DNA of 63,264 bases. It comes from Geobacteraceae bacterium (GTDB lineage: Bacteria; Desulfobacterota; Desulfuromonadia; Geobacterales; Geobacteraceae). The DNA is taken from the NCBI GenBank assembly GCA_024281055.1, contig JAMXLF010000020.1, forward strand, positions 1 through 63,264, written 5' to 3'. This document shows positions 26,646 to 37,109 of the stretch, piece after piece (the stretch's first letter is position 1; every line of letters starts with the position of its first letter). The translations under genes and the position numbers were made by a program. Below the pieces are notes generated by a model. It did no database searches, was not told the DNA's origin, and was given only the letters and a program-made list of their open reading frames with translations.

Positions 26646-26729
26646 ATGCGGTTTGATCTGAATACTTTGATTCTGTTAGTCATTGCTGTCGAATTGGCGC
26701 TTATCCATGTGAGACTCGGCAAAGCCTGA
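26646..26729 (+). CDS. 27-aa single-pass membrane microprotein in the Tad operon
   Basis: ATG 26646 is preceded by AGGAGG (26632-26637) at eight bases and ends at TGA 26727-26729. The product MRFDLNTLILLVIAVELALI then HVRLGKA is one hydrophobic helix with charged ends. It lies 57 bases after tadC on the same strand. The good ribosome site and clean helix make a real microprotein likely. It is not one of the usual tad genes; it may be a small accessory subunit of the platform or of the pilus. Function unknown. Confidence 0.6.
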   Translation: MRFDLNTLILLVIAVELALIHVRLGKA

Positions 26730-26811
26730 CGGTGCGGGTTCCGTAGCCGGTGACCTCAGGGAAAGCCGGTTGCGGAACCCCTCATTGAAAGCAAGAGCGG
26801 GTATTTTGGTC

Positions 26812-27153
26812 ATGAAAGTATGCCATGCAGCCACGCGCGAAGAAATCGCCGGTGCCATTGACGTCGCAGAAAGCTTTCGCGCCAGATCGAAGGGACTGCT
26901 GGGAAGGAGTTCGCTGGCCGAGGGTGAGGGCCTGCTGATCAGGCCGTGCAAGGGAGTTCACACCGTCGGCATGAAGTTCCCGATTGATGTGGTTTTTCTA
27001 GATAACGGCAACAGCGTCATTGGCATATGCAAAGCGCTTCGACCAAACCGCCTGACACCCATTCGCCTGCGTGCGACATCTGTTCTCGAACTTCCGGCCG
27101 GAACGGTGGCGGCAACGGCTTTGAAGGTGGGTGATGTGGTCGACTTTGTCTGA
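26812..27153 (+). CDS. DUF192 family protein
   Basis: About 113 residues from ATG 26812; a TTG at 26770 would add 14. DUF192 motifs: ARSKGLLGRSSLAEGEGLLI, VHTVGMKFPIDVVFLD and the closing VLELPAGTVAATALKVGD. This family is often found beside tad pilus genes, but its biochemical role is unknown. No signal peptide is visible with the chosen start. Overlaps or abuts the membrane protein that follows. Confidence 0.85.
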   Translation: MKVCHAATREEIAGAIDVAESFRARSKGLLGRSSLAEGEGLLIRPCKGVHTVGMKFPIDVVFLDNGNSVIGICKALRPNRLTPIRLRATSVLELPAGTVAATALKVGDVVDFV

Positions 27154-28699
27154 ACGGCAGAATGATCCGATGTCTGCCTCGCCAAGAACCAGCTTCTTGG
27201 CCTATGCGGCTCTCCTTGCCGCTCACATCGCCCTGGTCTGGCTGCTGCCCTATTTCCCCAGCCAGGATGGCCCCAGCCACATCTACAACCTGGTCATCCT
27301 CCGCGACCTGCTCAATGGCGGGAAGGAATGGGGGGGCTATTTCAGTGCCAGTCTTCATGCCGTACCCAATCTCGGGTTCAATCTCGTTGCCTATCCCTTG
27401 CTGAAGTTTCTTCCTCCACTGGCAGTAGAAAAGGCTTTTATCACCATCTACCTTATGCTGATGGCAATCGGTGTTCCTGTCCTTTTGCGCGCCTTTGACC
27501 GACCCGCTCTGCCCCTTTCCTTTCTGGTCTTTCCGGTCATGTTCAACTTCACCCTGATGATGGGGTTTTACAGTTACGCACTGGCGGTGCCTCTGTTTCT
27601 GATTGCCTTCGCCCTCGCCTGGAAGGTTCGAGCTCGCTCGAATCTTTGCAAATTTGTCTGTTTCAACCTGGTGGGGCTCGTCATCTATTACATCCATCTG
27701 ATCCCGTTCATGTTGTACCTCCTGTCGTTGGGAGCCATAACAATTGCCGAAGCGAACGGCATCAACAAAACGGGCAAGAAGCTGCTGCAGCTTGTTTTGC
27801 TCGTGTCCCCGCTGCTTCTCAACCTGGTACTGTATCTTCGCACCGGAGCAACGAAGACGGGATGGGACATGGCGTATCTTTTCGACGCCCGCCGAGGGGC
27901 CGAACTACTGGTGGATCTGCTCACATTCTCAACGACCAGCTTTATCCGATGGCAGATGATCCCTGGCAGAATTTTGATGGTGTTTGTGGTGTTATTAACC
28001 TATCTGTCCGCCAGAAATATTCTGCGGAAAAAGTTTCAGAAACACGAGATCACAGAGGATGAAAAGACCCTTATACTTTTGATTTTGGGGATGATGCTGA
28101 TCTATTTCTATGGACCTTTCAGGCTTGGAGAGGGAAGCTATTTTAACCAACGCCTGCCATGGGTTGTTCTCCTTGCCGCATTGCCTCTCCTGCATCTCCC
28201 CGGCACAGGCCCCATGCAACGTGTTACAGTCCTGGGCGCGCTCGGCATTGCAAGTATATTCCTGGCTCTCAACACGACCGCTTTCCTGCTGGAGTCCGCC
28301 AAAGTGAAGAATTTCCTGAGTGGTCTTTCCGCAGATATGTCTAAAGGGTCACTGGTGATGACGTATAACCGAAAAGGCCCGACGCTGTCCCGGATTGATG
28401 TCCTGCGGCACTCCGCTTCGTATTACGGCATTATCAAAGGAAGCGTGGATGTAGGGAACTATGAGACAGGAGTTAATTTTTTCCCGATAAAATTCAGCGA
28501 TACTCACCCGGCAATGCCGTCGCTGGCCCAAGCGGAATATTATCCCGAAAGCATTAATTGGACGGATTTTCCGGCAGTCCATTTTCTTCTGGGCTGGGGA
28601 CTGAGCGACAGTGAAAAGGAAAGGATCGGCAGGTACTTTCACGTTATCAAGAACGATGAACAGTTTACTCTCTGGAAAAGAAATTGCGCAGGTGCATAG
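27131..28699 (+). CDS. Multispanning membrane protein, GT-C-like, behind the Tad operon
   Basis: Up to 522 residues. GTG 27131 overlaps the DUF192 gene by 23 bases; ATG 27170 just before SASPRTSFLAYAALL is an alternative. About twelve helices. The first loop has YFPSQDGPSHIYNLVILRDL, with an Asp in the place where GT-C enzymes keep their catalytic acid. The C-terminal 130 residues are soluble (IDVLRHSASYYGIIKGSVDV, then VNFFPIKFSDTHPAM). No known family name comes to mind with confidence. Its overlap with the Tad operon suggests co-expression with the pilus. Confidence 0.65.
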   Translation: MMWSTLSERQNDPMSASPRTSFLAYAALLAAHIALVWLLPYFPSQDGPSHIYNLVILRDLLNGGKEWGGYFSASLHAVPNLGFNLVAYPLLKFLPPLAVEKAFITIYLMLMAIGVPVLLRAFDRPALPLSFLVFPVMFNFTLMMGFYSYALAVPLFLIAFALAWKVRARSNLCKFVCFNLVGLVIYYIHLIPFMLYLLSLGAITIAEANGINKTGKKLLQLVLLVSPLLLNLVLYLRTGATKTGWDMAYLFDARRGAELLVDLLTFSTTSFIRWQMIPGRILMVFVVLLTYLSARNILRKKFQKHEITEDEKTLILLILGMMLIYFYGPFRLGEGSYFNQRLPWVVLLAALPLLHLPGTGPMQRVTVLGALGIASIFLALNTTAFLLESAKVKNFLSGLSADMSKGSLVMTYNRKGPTLSRIDVLRHSASYYGIIKGSVDVGNYETGVNFFPIKFSDTHPAMPSLAQAEYYPESINWTDFPAVHFLLGWGLSDSEKERIGRYFHVIKNDEQFTLWKRNCAGA

Positions 28700-28763
28700 C
28701 CATTTCTTGAGAGTGTAACGGCAGTGCCCCTATTATTTCATTCTCTCGCGATAACTAAAATCA

Positions 28764-30296
28764 ATGAAAACATCGGCCTTTTATTTATTTGCTTTTGTCT
28801 TTGCAATGTATCTCCTGACCGCATCGGGTTTGGAGCAGAGTGATGTCGGACTGCTGCGTATCGAAGTAGTCAAATCTATTGTGGAAAGACTTGATCTGGC
28901 CGTTACACCAGGTACTGGCATTATCGGCAAAGACGGAAGGGATTATGCCTGGTTTGGTCCGGGGTCTGTGATCCTCGCCATACCGTTATATAGCTTTGGC
29001 AAACTTACAGGAATAGCTCCTGCCTCTATGATAACTGTGCTGTATCCTCTTCTGGGGTCGGGCGCTGTTGTGCTGCTTTATCTGTTTGCTGTTTCGTTGG
29101 GGTATTCCCGCCATACTTCTCTTGTTGTAGCGTCACTTTATGGCTTTGGAACCATGGCATGGTATTACGCCAAAAACACGGGTGATCATGGGGCTGAAAC
29201 TTTTTTTATTTTACTTGCTGTTTACAGTGCATATCGTTATGTAATCAAGAGAAAATTGTTTTATCTTTATATCACTGGATGTGCTTTAGGATTTGCCTTA
29301 ATAATTCGACCCACTTCTATTCTGGTATTACCGCCATTGTTTTTATTGCTGTATTTTTATAATCCAAAAAAAGAAGATCTAAAACCTAATGTTAGAGCAG
29401 ATCTCAAATATTTTGCCATAATAGTGGCAATAGTTCTCCCTTTCGTCTGTATTTACTGCTGTTATAACTATCTGCGCTTCGGGTCGATTTTCGAAACAGG
29501 ATACGGCTTGATAGCATCACGTTTAGGCGTCGATAATTTTGATACACCAATACAGACCGGTCTTCTGGGGCTTCTTGCAAGTCCCGGAAAAGGCTTTTTC
29601 ATTTATTCGCCCGTGACAGTTCTCTTTTTCTTCTCCGTGAAGCCTTTTTTCAAGAAACACAACATGTTAGCCATCAGTTTTGTGCTGCTAATCGTCCTGT
29701 ATATCCTGTTCTATGCCAAATACCGGTATTGGCATGGTTGTAACGGGTGGGGGCCGCGGTTTATTTTTGTGATTACGCCTTTTGTTATGATTCCAATAGC
29801 TGAACTTATAGAATCAGCGTCATTGCAGAAACAAAAGCTGGTTAAATTCATATTCTACACAGTATGCGTCATTAGCTTCATGATTCAATTTATTTCTGTA
29901 TCAGTAAATGGCAACCAATGGTTCGTGCGTTCACAGCTGCAGCAAGGAGTAAAGTATAAGGTAGAATCTGCTGTTGGTGTTCAGCCGATCGTATTTCCTC
30001 CAACAGAAATTTTTTTTGATTGGGGAGAATCCCCTGTAATTCAACAAATAATATCATTTGCAGAAACCTTGAAAAATATGAAGTCATACATTTATGTTAT
30101 CCCCACAGAAGGAACACCAGTGTCAGATTTTGTGCTGAAGGAACCATGGATGAATACCTATGATTTTTGGTGGTTGTATCTATATGTTAAGTCAGGCAGT
30201 TGTAACGGGTTTTTAATTGCCGGCCTACTTGTTATTTACTCCATCTATTGTGCAACAAAACTTCTGTGTTTGCATAAGGCAGGACTAGAGCAATAG
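28764..30296 (+). CDS. GT-C-type membrane glycosyltransferase (mannosyltransferase-like)
   Basis: A 510-residue protein with about eleven helices. The first loop GIIGKDGRDYAWFGPGSVIL is followed by IPLYSFGKLTG. Later segments include YYAKNTGDHGAETFFILLAV and YWHGCNGWGPRFIFVITPFV, which match FTWWGGWSYGPRYLIV of the protein at 9929-11590, so the two are relatives. Base composition is AT-rich compared with both sides. Likely takes a lipid-phosphate sugar made by a GT2 such as the one encoded next. Acceptor unknown. Confidence 0.7.
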   Translation: MKTSAFYLFAFVFAMYLLTASGLEQSDVGLLRIEVVKSIVERLDLAVTPGTGIIGKDGRDYAWFGPGSVILAIPLYSFGKLTGIAPASMITVLYPLLGSGAVVLLYLFAVSLGYSRHTSLVVASLYGFGTMAWYYAKNTGDHGAETFFILLAVYSAYRYVIKRKLFYLYITGCALGFALIIRPTSILVLPPLFLLLYFYNPKKEDLKPNVRADLKYFAIIVAIVLPFVCIYCCYNYLRFGSIFETGYGLIASRLGVDNFDTPIQTGLLGLLASPGKGFFIYSPVTVLFFFSVKPFFKKHNMLAISFVLLIVLYILFYAKYRYWHGCNGWGPRFIFVITPFVMIPIAELIESASLQKQKLVKFIFYTVCVISFMIQFISVSVNGNQWFVRSQLQQGVKYKVESAVGVQPIVFPPTEIFFDWGESPVIQQIISFAETLKNMKSYIYVIPTEGTPVSDFVLKEPWMNTYDFWWLYLYVKSGSCNGFLIAGLLVIYSIYCATKLLCLHKAGLEQ

Positions 30297-30371
30297 CATG
30301 ACGACATTGTGATAATCGCCAAAAGGTTTGTTCAACACTATATTGAACACTTAAGCTCTCAGAGGTACACC

Positions 30372-31154
30372 ATGAAACTATCAGTAGTTATTCCATGTTT
30401 CAACGAAATCGCTACGATAAACGCCGTTGTCGAGGCTGTTAACGCCTCTCCCTGCGTCCACAAGGAAATCATCGTCGTCGATGATTGTTCTACCGACGGC
30501 ACAAGGGAAAAGCTCAAAAACGAGGTCGAGGGAAGGGTCGCCAGGGTGATCTACCATGATGTCAACCAGGGTAAGGGGGCGGCGCTCCGGACCGGAATCG
30601 CGGCGGCATCTGGAGATATTGTCATCATCCAGGATGCCGACCTGGAATACGACCCGCAGGAATATCCGAAAATTATCGAACCTATTCTGCAGGGGAAAGC
30701 GGACGTCGTGTATGGATCGCGCTTCATCGGGGAAGGGGCGCATCGTGTCGTCTATTTCTGGCACAGGATTGGTAATGGATTGCTGACCCTGCTGTCGAAC
30801 GTATTTACCAATCTGAATCTGACTGACATGGAGACCTGCTATAAGGCTTTCAGGCGGGAAATCATCCAGGCCATTGATATCCAGGAAAACCGGTTTGGGT
30901 TCGAGCCTGAAATCACTGCAAAAATCGCGATGATGGGCTGCAGGATCTACGAAGTTGGCATATCCTACTACGGCAGGACGTATGAAGAGGGGAAGAAAAT
31001 AGGGTGGAAAGACGGATTTTCGGCATTGAGGTGTATCCTGAAATACAACCTGTTCCACAACAGCTTGACATCATCTGCGAGAGACACGATCCCGGAAATC
31101 GACGGGTACAAGTTTGAAGAACCCATGGCAAACGCCGCTTTGAAAGGAAAATGA
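30372..31154 (+). CDS. GT2 glycosyltransferase, dolichyl-phosphate-mannose-synthase-like
   Basis: A 260-residue protein from ATG 30372. The GT-A fold starts [28 protein letters not shown] is the nucleotide-binding part, [13 protein letters not shown] has the DXD metal motif, VVYGSRFIG and [12 protein letters not shown] are the acceptor-site motifs of the DPM1/GtrB group. No C-terminal membrane helices, so it resembles soluble DPM1. Expected reaction: NDP-hexose plus polyprenyl phosphate gives polyprenyl-phosphate hexose, the donor for GT-C enzymes. It follows the GT-C gene at 28764 by 75 bases. Confidence 0.85.
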   Translation: MKLSVVIPCFNEIATINAVVEAVNASPCVHKEIIVVDDCSTDGTREKLKNEVEGRVARVIYHDVNQGKGAALRTGIAAASGDIVIIQDADLEYDPQEYPKIIEPILQGKADVVYGSRFIGEGAHRVVYFWHRIGNGLLTLLSNVFTNLNLTDMETCYKAFRREIIQAIDIQENRFGFEPEITAKIAMMGCRIYEVGISYYGRTYEEGKKIGWKDGFSALRCILKYNLFHNSLTSSARDTIPEIDGYKFEEPMANAALKGK

Positions 31155-31454
31155 GATGATGTTCCCTGAAAAGGGGAAATCTCTATTTCTTGAGAGGTGC
31201 TGCGCGCCGCTGGTTGACGAAGGCAGGGAAAGTTCGCAGGGCTTCTGAACAGAAGGCAGAGGGGATCACCTCTGTCGATGGCGCGGCTGCCGGCTATTTG
31301 TGGCTGACTATCGGCGTAGCGGCAGTTGTAATCTGCGCTGCAGCCGGTACAATTAACTTACATCAGCGGAGTATCAGCATCTCATCGCCACGTGCCCGAA
31401 TGTAAAACCGCAGCCCGTTACTGAAGATATCGCCCCCATGGCGGAAGGGTCCTG
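31155..31454. other. Gap with two weak small ORFs
   Basis: One 30-codon frame begins at ATG 31156 after AAAGGAAAATGAG and ends at about 31248. A second frame from TTG 31190 to 31405 encodes one hydrophobic helix (LWLTIGVAAVVICAAAGTI). They overlap and neither resembles a known protein. The helix-coding frame may be a small membrane protein, but support is poor. Confidence 0.25.
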
Positions 31455-32975
31455 ATGGAAGAGTTTATCTGGCTTTTGCACAGGAAAAAGGAGAACGGCC
31501 TTGTATGGGCGGTGACGGGCTCTTTTCTGGTCCATGGCTTGATGTTTGCGCTTATGGTCACGACCCAGATATTCTTTCCGCCCACAGGGGAAAGCCCCCG
31601 ACTTGATGTCGTCTGGCTGTATTCCGCCCTGCTCCGTGACCAACCTCAGGAGGCTCCCCCGCAGGAAGTTTCCTTGCCCGAGGCAAAGGAGACGGCCTCC
31701 CTTCAGCGTGACGACCAAGCGGAACCCCTTCCTGCGGAAGCAGATGACGAAGAGCCGGTCGTCGTTGCACCGGTTGCACATGCGAAGCTGGTAGCGCCAG
31801 CGGTGTCAGTCCCGCCACCGGCTGCCCGTCGCGAACCACCGGCGAAAGTCGAGGCAGTCCGGAACGACGTGCCGGTCAGGGAGGAACTAAGGTTTATGGA
31901 GGAGGGGAAAGGGGCCGTGCGCCCCCCCCCGCCGGCGGCCAAACCGCCGGAAAAGGCCCCTGCCGTTCCCAAAGCCTCTGCAGCCACGGCATCGGTCCTC
32001 AAGAATATCACCACATCCACCGTAGCCCAGAGCAAGGTAGTGCGGAGAGAGCCCCGCAAGGCCGAGCAAGTTCGGGCAGCGGAACGGCCGGCACCGAAGG
32101 TTGAACCTGTTCAGGCGAAAAAGGACGTGCCGATTCCCCGGCAAGAGAAGCGGCAGGCGGTTGCCATCGCACCTCGGGAGAAGGCTATGCCGGTTGTCCC
32201 GCCCAGAGTAACGCCTTCTCCCCGGAAGGAGAACCCGCCGGCGGTCGTCGCTAATCCGAAGGATGTGCGGACGGCTATCACCCCATCGCAACCGGCGTCG
32301 TCCCCCGCGCGGCCGGCTGCTCCTGCACTCCCGAAACCGGCCGTGCCCGCTGGGGCGACAACAGTGGCCAAGGCTGAAGCGCCATCAATTGCCCAGCCTG
32401 TGGTGCCAGCTGCTCCGAAGCCCTCCGCGGCGGCAACCGGGCAAAAAGCAGCCGCGCCCGTCCCAGCCCCGGCAAAAGGTATTGTTGAAGCGCCGGTAAC
32501 GGGTGACCTGAAACTGGAACTGACCGGCAAGAACCGCTCCCTCAAGGGCGCGAAGATTACGGTGCTGTTTCGCGACTATCCCCGCTCCCGCCGCGGCAAA
32601 ACGATGGTAAAGGCAGAGGCGCTGCGACGACGGCAGATCCACCCGAGGCTGGCCCGCCCCGCGGAGAACACCCTCCAGGCAGTCGTGGCGGTCGCCGCGG
32701 AGGGAGTCTATGAGTTCTGGGTGGAGTCGGAATCGGGCGGCGCGGTTGAGGCCGAATGTGTGGCACGGTTCTACGAGAAGACCGGCAGGGCGAAGAATAA
32801 ATCCCTCGGTACCCGGACGGTTGGCAACAAAGAGCGGATCACCAGGGTCTTGATGCCCGAAGGGATCATCTGGGAGGATGACTCGGCATTCAGCGGCAGC
32901 ATGGAAGATTCCGACAGCGTTACAAAATTTAATTCCGAAACCGGACTAGTGTGGAAGGAATACCGGGAGGAGTGA
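31455..32975 (+). CDS. TonB-like Pro/Ala-rich envelope protein
   Basis: A 506-residue protein. A short cytoplasmic start is followed by one helix (VWAVTGSFLVHGLMFALMV), then about 300 residues of Pro/Ala/Lys-rich, extended sequence, as in TonB or TolA stalks. The last 150 residues form a compact domain beginning GDLKLELTGKNRSLKGAKIT, with VYEFWVESESGGAVEAECVA and a C-terminal FNSETGLVWKEYREE. That domain is not the TonB C-terminal fold I know. A signal-anchored protein reaching across the periplasm is the best reading. Neighbours are two GT2 glycosyltransferases. Partner unknown. Confidence 0.65.
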   Translation: MEEFIWLLHRKKENGLVWAVTGSFLVHGLMFALMVTTQIFFPPTGESPRLDVVWLYSALLRDQPQEAPPQEVSLPEAKETASLQRDDQAEPLPAEADDEEPVVVAPVAHAKLVAPAVSVPPPAARREPPAKVEAVRNDVPVREELRFMEEGKGAVRPPPPAAKPPEKAPAVPKASAATASVLKNITTSTVAQSKVVRREPRKAEQVRAAERPAPKVEPVQAKKDVPIPRQEKRQAVAIAPREKAMPVVPPRVTPSPRKENPPAVVANPKDVRTAITPSQPASSPARPAAPALPKPAVPAGATTVAKAEAPSIAQPVVPAAPKPSAAATGQKAAAPVPAPAKGIVEAPVTGDLKLELTGKNRSLKGAKITVLFRDYPRSRRGKTMVKAEALRRRQIHPRLARPAENTLQAVVAVAAEGVYEFWVESESGGAVEAECVARFYEKTGRAKNKSLGTRTVGNKERITRVLMPEGIIWEDDSAFSGSMEDSDSVTKFNSETGLVWKEYREE

Positions 32976-32988
32976 AAGGGAGGGATCG

Positions 32989-33762
32989 GTGACCGCTCAT
33001 TCTTGTCTGATTTCCGTCGTCATCGCGGCGTACAATGAAGAGAAGCGGCTCCCGGAGTCGCTCCGCCGGATCGGCGCCTACCTGGCCGATAAAAAGCTCG
33101 ATCACGAGATTATCGTTGTCGATGACGGCAGTACCGACGGAACAGCAGTGATGGTTGAGACAATGGCTGCCCGTATCCCGTCGCTCCGCTGTATCCGTTA
33201 TCAATGCAATCGGGGCAAGGGGCGTGCCCTGCGCACGGGGGTCCTTGCCTCAAGGGGTGACGTGGTCCTGGTGAGCGATGCCGATCTCTCAACGCCCATC
33301 GAAGAACTGGAGGTCCTCTGGCCGATTGTTGCCGCAGGGCGATGCGAGGTGGCAATCGGGTCGCGGGCCCTTGCGTTGAGCAAGATCATCAAGAAACAGC
33401 CCTGGTGGCGGCGGGGGATGGGGAAGGTGTTCAACCGGGCAGTGGGGCTCCTGGTAATGGACGATTTCAGCGATACCCAGTGCGGATTCAAGCTTTTCGC
33501 CGGCCCCGCTGCCCGGAAACTGTTTGCCGAAGCGCGCATCGACCGCTTTGCCTACGATGTGGAGATCCTGGCGCTGGCCAAAAAGAACGGATTCCGGATC
33601 GCGGAGATCCCGATCAAATGGGTCAACGCGCCGGGGTCCAAGGTCCATCCGGTTATCGATTCGCTGCAGATGCTCAAAGATCTCGTAAGGGTTCGCCTGC
33701 ACGTGGGGAGCCTGAAAGACTGTCCACAACCCGGCTGCGAAGAAGTCGGTGCCGAGCCCTGA
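32989..33762 (+). CDS. GT2 glycosyltransferase, dolichyl-phosphate-glucose-synthase-like
   Basis: A 257-residue protein from GTG 32989 with a GGGAGGG ribosome site. Motifs: ISVVIAAYNEEKRLPESLRR, IIVVDDGSTDGTAVMV, VVLVSDADLSTPIEEL (DXD) and DTQCGFKLFAGPAARKLFAE, close to ALG5-type dolichyl-phosphate glucosyltransferases. The region FAYDVEILALAKKNGFRIAE with EIPIKWVNAPGSKVH is also diagnostic. No membrane helices. Thirteen bases after the TonB-like gene, so probably one transcript. It would make a second lipid-linked sugar, besides the enzyme at 30372. Confidence 0.85.
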   Translation: MTAHSCLISVVIAAYNEEKRLPESLRRIGAYLADKKLDHEIIVVDDGSTDGTAVMVETMAARIPSLRCIRYQCNRGKGRALRTGVLASRGDVVLVSDADLSTPIEELEVLWPIVAAGRCEVAIGSRALALSKIIKKQPWWRRGMGKVFNRAVGLLVMDDFSDTQCGFKLFAGPAARKLFAEARIDRFAYDVEILALAKKNGFRIAEIPIKWVNAPGSKVHPVIDSLQMLKDLVRVRLHVGSLKDCPQPGCEEVGAEP

Positions 33763-33903
33763 CGCTTGCCTCGTTACTCATGCTGCCGTGCGACCCGATC
33801 CTGTCTCCCGCGATGGTTTCACTTGCGGACTCTTTGTGCTATCATAAATAAACAGGCGGCCCTGTTGCTTCGCCATGTCTATCAACCACACAAGGAGTCC
33901 CGT

Positions 33904-34244
33904 ATGCACAAGAGTCTCGTCCTGACAGTGCTGATCATATTCCTCACCAGCGGCTGTGCCATGTTCCAGGCCTGGAAGAGCATTCCTCCTCCGGGGGGAT
34001 GCGACCAGTGCCATACCATGCCCATCAGCAGCAACTGGCAGGTTGCATACACCCCTGCCGTGATCTCAAGTGAACGAAACCCGAATCAGCCGTATTTCCA
34101 GACCGAGCAGTACACGATGCCGCAGACCAGCAAACCGGCGTCCTCGTTGGAGACGCGGAAGGTGGAGGAACTGAAATGCTTCGAATGCCACAAGTCACCT
34201 TCGCCGGCGCACAAGGAACGAGCGGGACGTTTTCACCACGGCTT

Positions 34245-34248
<4 letters not shown>
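33904..34248 (+). CDS. Small dihaem c-type cytochrome lipoprotein
   Basis: A 114-residue protein from ATG 33904 (CAAGGAGTCCCGT upstream). The signal ends in LTSGC, a lipobox. Two CXXCH sites are seen: CDQCH about residue 37 and CFECH about residue 98, with further His residues. The layout resembles small outer-membrane or periplasmic electron carriers in Geobacter. Its stop overlaps the ATG of the pyruvate kinase gene (ATGA), an unexpected pairing. Electron partner unknown. Confidence 0.8.
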
Positions 34249-35690
<1,442 letters not shown>

Positions 35691-35762
35691 ACGGAAAACG
35701 CGGCATATCAGGCCCGAACCGTCGCCCAAAGACGTGGCAGCGCTCTGAAAGGAGACGACATC

Positions 35763-36887
35763 GTGCGCAAGCTGTTCGATGAGACAAAGATCAATGGCAT
35801 GCTCCTCGCCAATCGGCTGGTCAGGTCTGCTACCTGGGAAGGGATGTGCGAGGCGACCGGGCGGCCAACAGCCAAACTCTCCAGCTGTTATGCCCGGCTG
35901 GCAAAGGGTGGGGTCGGCCTGATCATCACCGGCTACGCCTTTGTCCGCCCGGACGGCAGGCAGCTGCCGGGGCAGATGGGAGTCCATACCGACGACTTCG
36001 CCGCGGAGATGCGGGCTCTGACGGCCGCCGTCCATCACCAGGGGAGCAAGATCTGCATGCAGTTGGTCCATGTGGGAGGGCAGACGACGGCAAAAACCAT
36101 CGGTTGCCAACCGGTGGCGCCTTCCGCAGTCCAGGTGGCGCAGTTTCCGGAACTCCCGGCGGAGCTCGCCATCGGGGGAATCGAGGAACTCGTCGCCTGT
36201 TTCGCCGCGGGAGCCGCCAGGGCCAGGGACTATGGCTTCGATGCGGTGCAACTCCACGCTTCCCATGGCTACCTGATCAACCAGTTCCTCTCCCCGCTCA
36301 CCAACCGGCGCAGCGACCGGTACGGCGGAAGCATGGAAAACCGCACCCGCTTCCTTCTGGAGGTCTACCGTGCGGTTCGAGCCGCGGTGGGGAAGGAGTT
36401 CCCGGTCATGGTGAAGCTGAACGGCGCCGACAACCTGGAAGGGGGGCTGGAGCTGGAGGATGCCCTCTACGCCGCCAGGGCACTCGACGAGGAGGGGGCC
36501 GACGCCATCGAGGTAAGCGGTGGTACCCCGGCTTCCGGGGAACGCACGCCGGTCAGGCAGGGGATCGAGACCCGGGAACAGGAAGCCTACAACCTCCCCC
36601 TTGCCTATCGGATCAAGGGAGGGGTTTCATGCCCGGTCATGGTGGTCGGGGGGCTCAGGACCTTCGAGCTGGCAGAGGGGATCATCCGCCGGGAGGAGGC
36701 CGATTATATCGCCATGGCTCGGCCGTTCATCCGCGAACCCGAGTTGGCCAGACGGTGGCAGGAGGGGGACGAATCGCGTGCCCGGTGTATCTCCTGCAAC
36801 GGCTGTTTCAAGCCGGGGCTGAAGGAGGGGGGCATTTACTGCGTGATCGACAGGATTGAGCGGGAGAACCGGCATCAATCCCTTTAG
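35763..36887 (+). CDS. NADH:flavin oxidoreductase, Old Yellow Enzyme family, with probable 4Fe-4S site
   Basis: A 374-residue TIM-barrel flavoprotein. MLLANRLVRSATWEGM and the FMN-binding VGLIITGYAFV open it. HASHGYLINQFLSPLTNRRSDRYGG (quoted in part: HGYLINQFLSPLTN) is the family signature. Near the end C342-X2-C345-X2-C348 and C360 resemble the 4Fe-4S ligands of 2,4-dienoyl-CoA-reductase-like OYE proteins, yet the C-terminal FAD/NADH domain of those enzymes is missing. It probably reduces an electron-poor C=C bond. The substrate cannot be told from sequence. GTG 35763 is the start, after AAAGGAGACGACATC. Confidence 0.85.
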   Translation: MRKLFDETKINGMLLANRLVRSATWEGMCEATGRPTAKLSSCYARLAKGGVGLIITGYAFVRPDGRQLPGQMGVHTDDFAAEMRALTAAVHHQGSKICMQLVHVGGQTTAKTIGCQPVAPSAVQVAQFPELPAELAIGGIEELVACFAAGAARARDYGFDAVQLHASHGYLINQFLSPLTNRRSDRYGGSMENRTRFLLEVYRAVRAAVGKEFPVMVKLNGADNLEGGLELEDALYAARALDEEGADAIEVSGGTPASGERTPVRQGIETREQEAYNLPLAYRIKGGVSCPVMVVGGLRTFELAEGIIRREEADYIAMARPFIREPELARRWQEGDESRARCISCNGCFKPGLKEGGIYCVIDRIERENRHQSL

Positions 36888-37030
36888 CAGGCTGTTGAAA
36901 AACTACTGCGGGGCCGGTCTGCTGTGTTGCCGCTCTCTCAAAAGCTCAACGTACCAAAGGGTACGCCTCCCTTTTTCGCTCGCTTGCGCCTAGCATTCCG
37001 GCCTCCTCATTACGTTTTTCAACAGCCTGC
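36887..37030. repeat. 144-bp interspersed inverted-repeat element
   Basis: Perfect 17-bp terminal inverted repeats: GCAGGCTGTTGAAAAAC at 36887-36903 and its complement at 37014-37030. The interior has a palindromic core CGTACC-AAAG-GGTACG. No reading frame. It begins at the last base of the ene-reductase stop codon. The layout fits a non-autonomous mobile element or a REP-like repeat. A relative lies at 38354-38450. Confidence 0.75.
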
Positions 37031-37109
37031 TGCACCTTGCCTGATGAATTCGGGAATTATGGTATAATGTGGCTAGGGATTGGGTGAATGCGCCTGAAGG
37101 AGGTACGCC

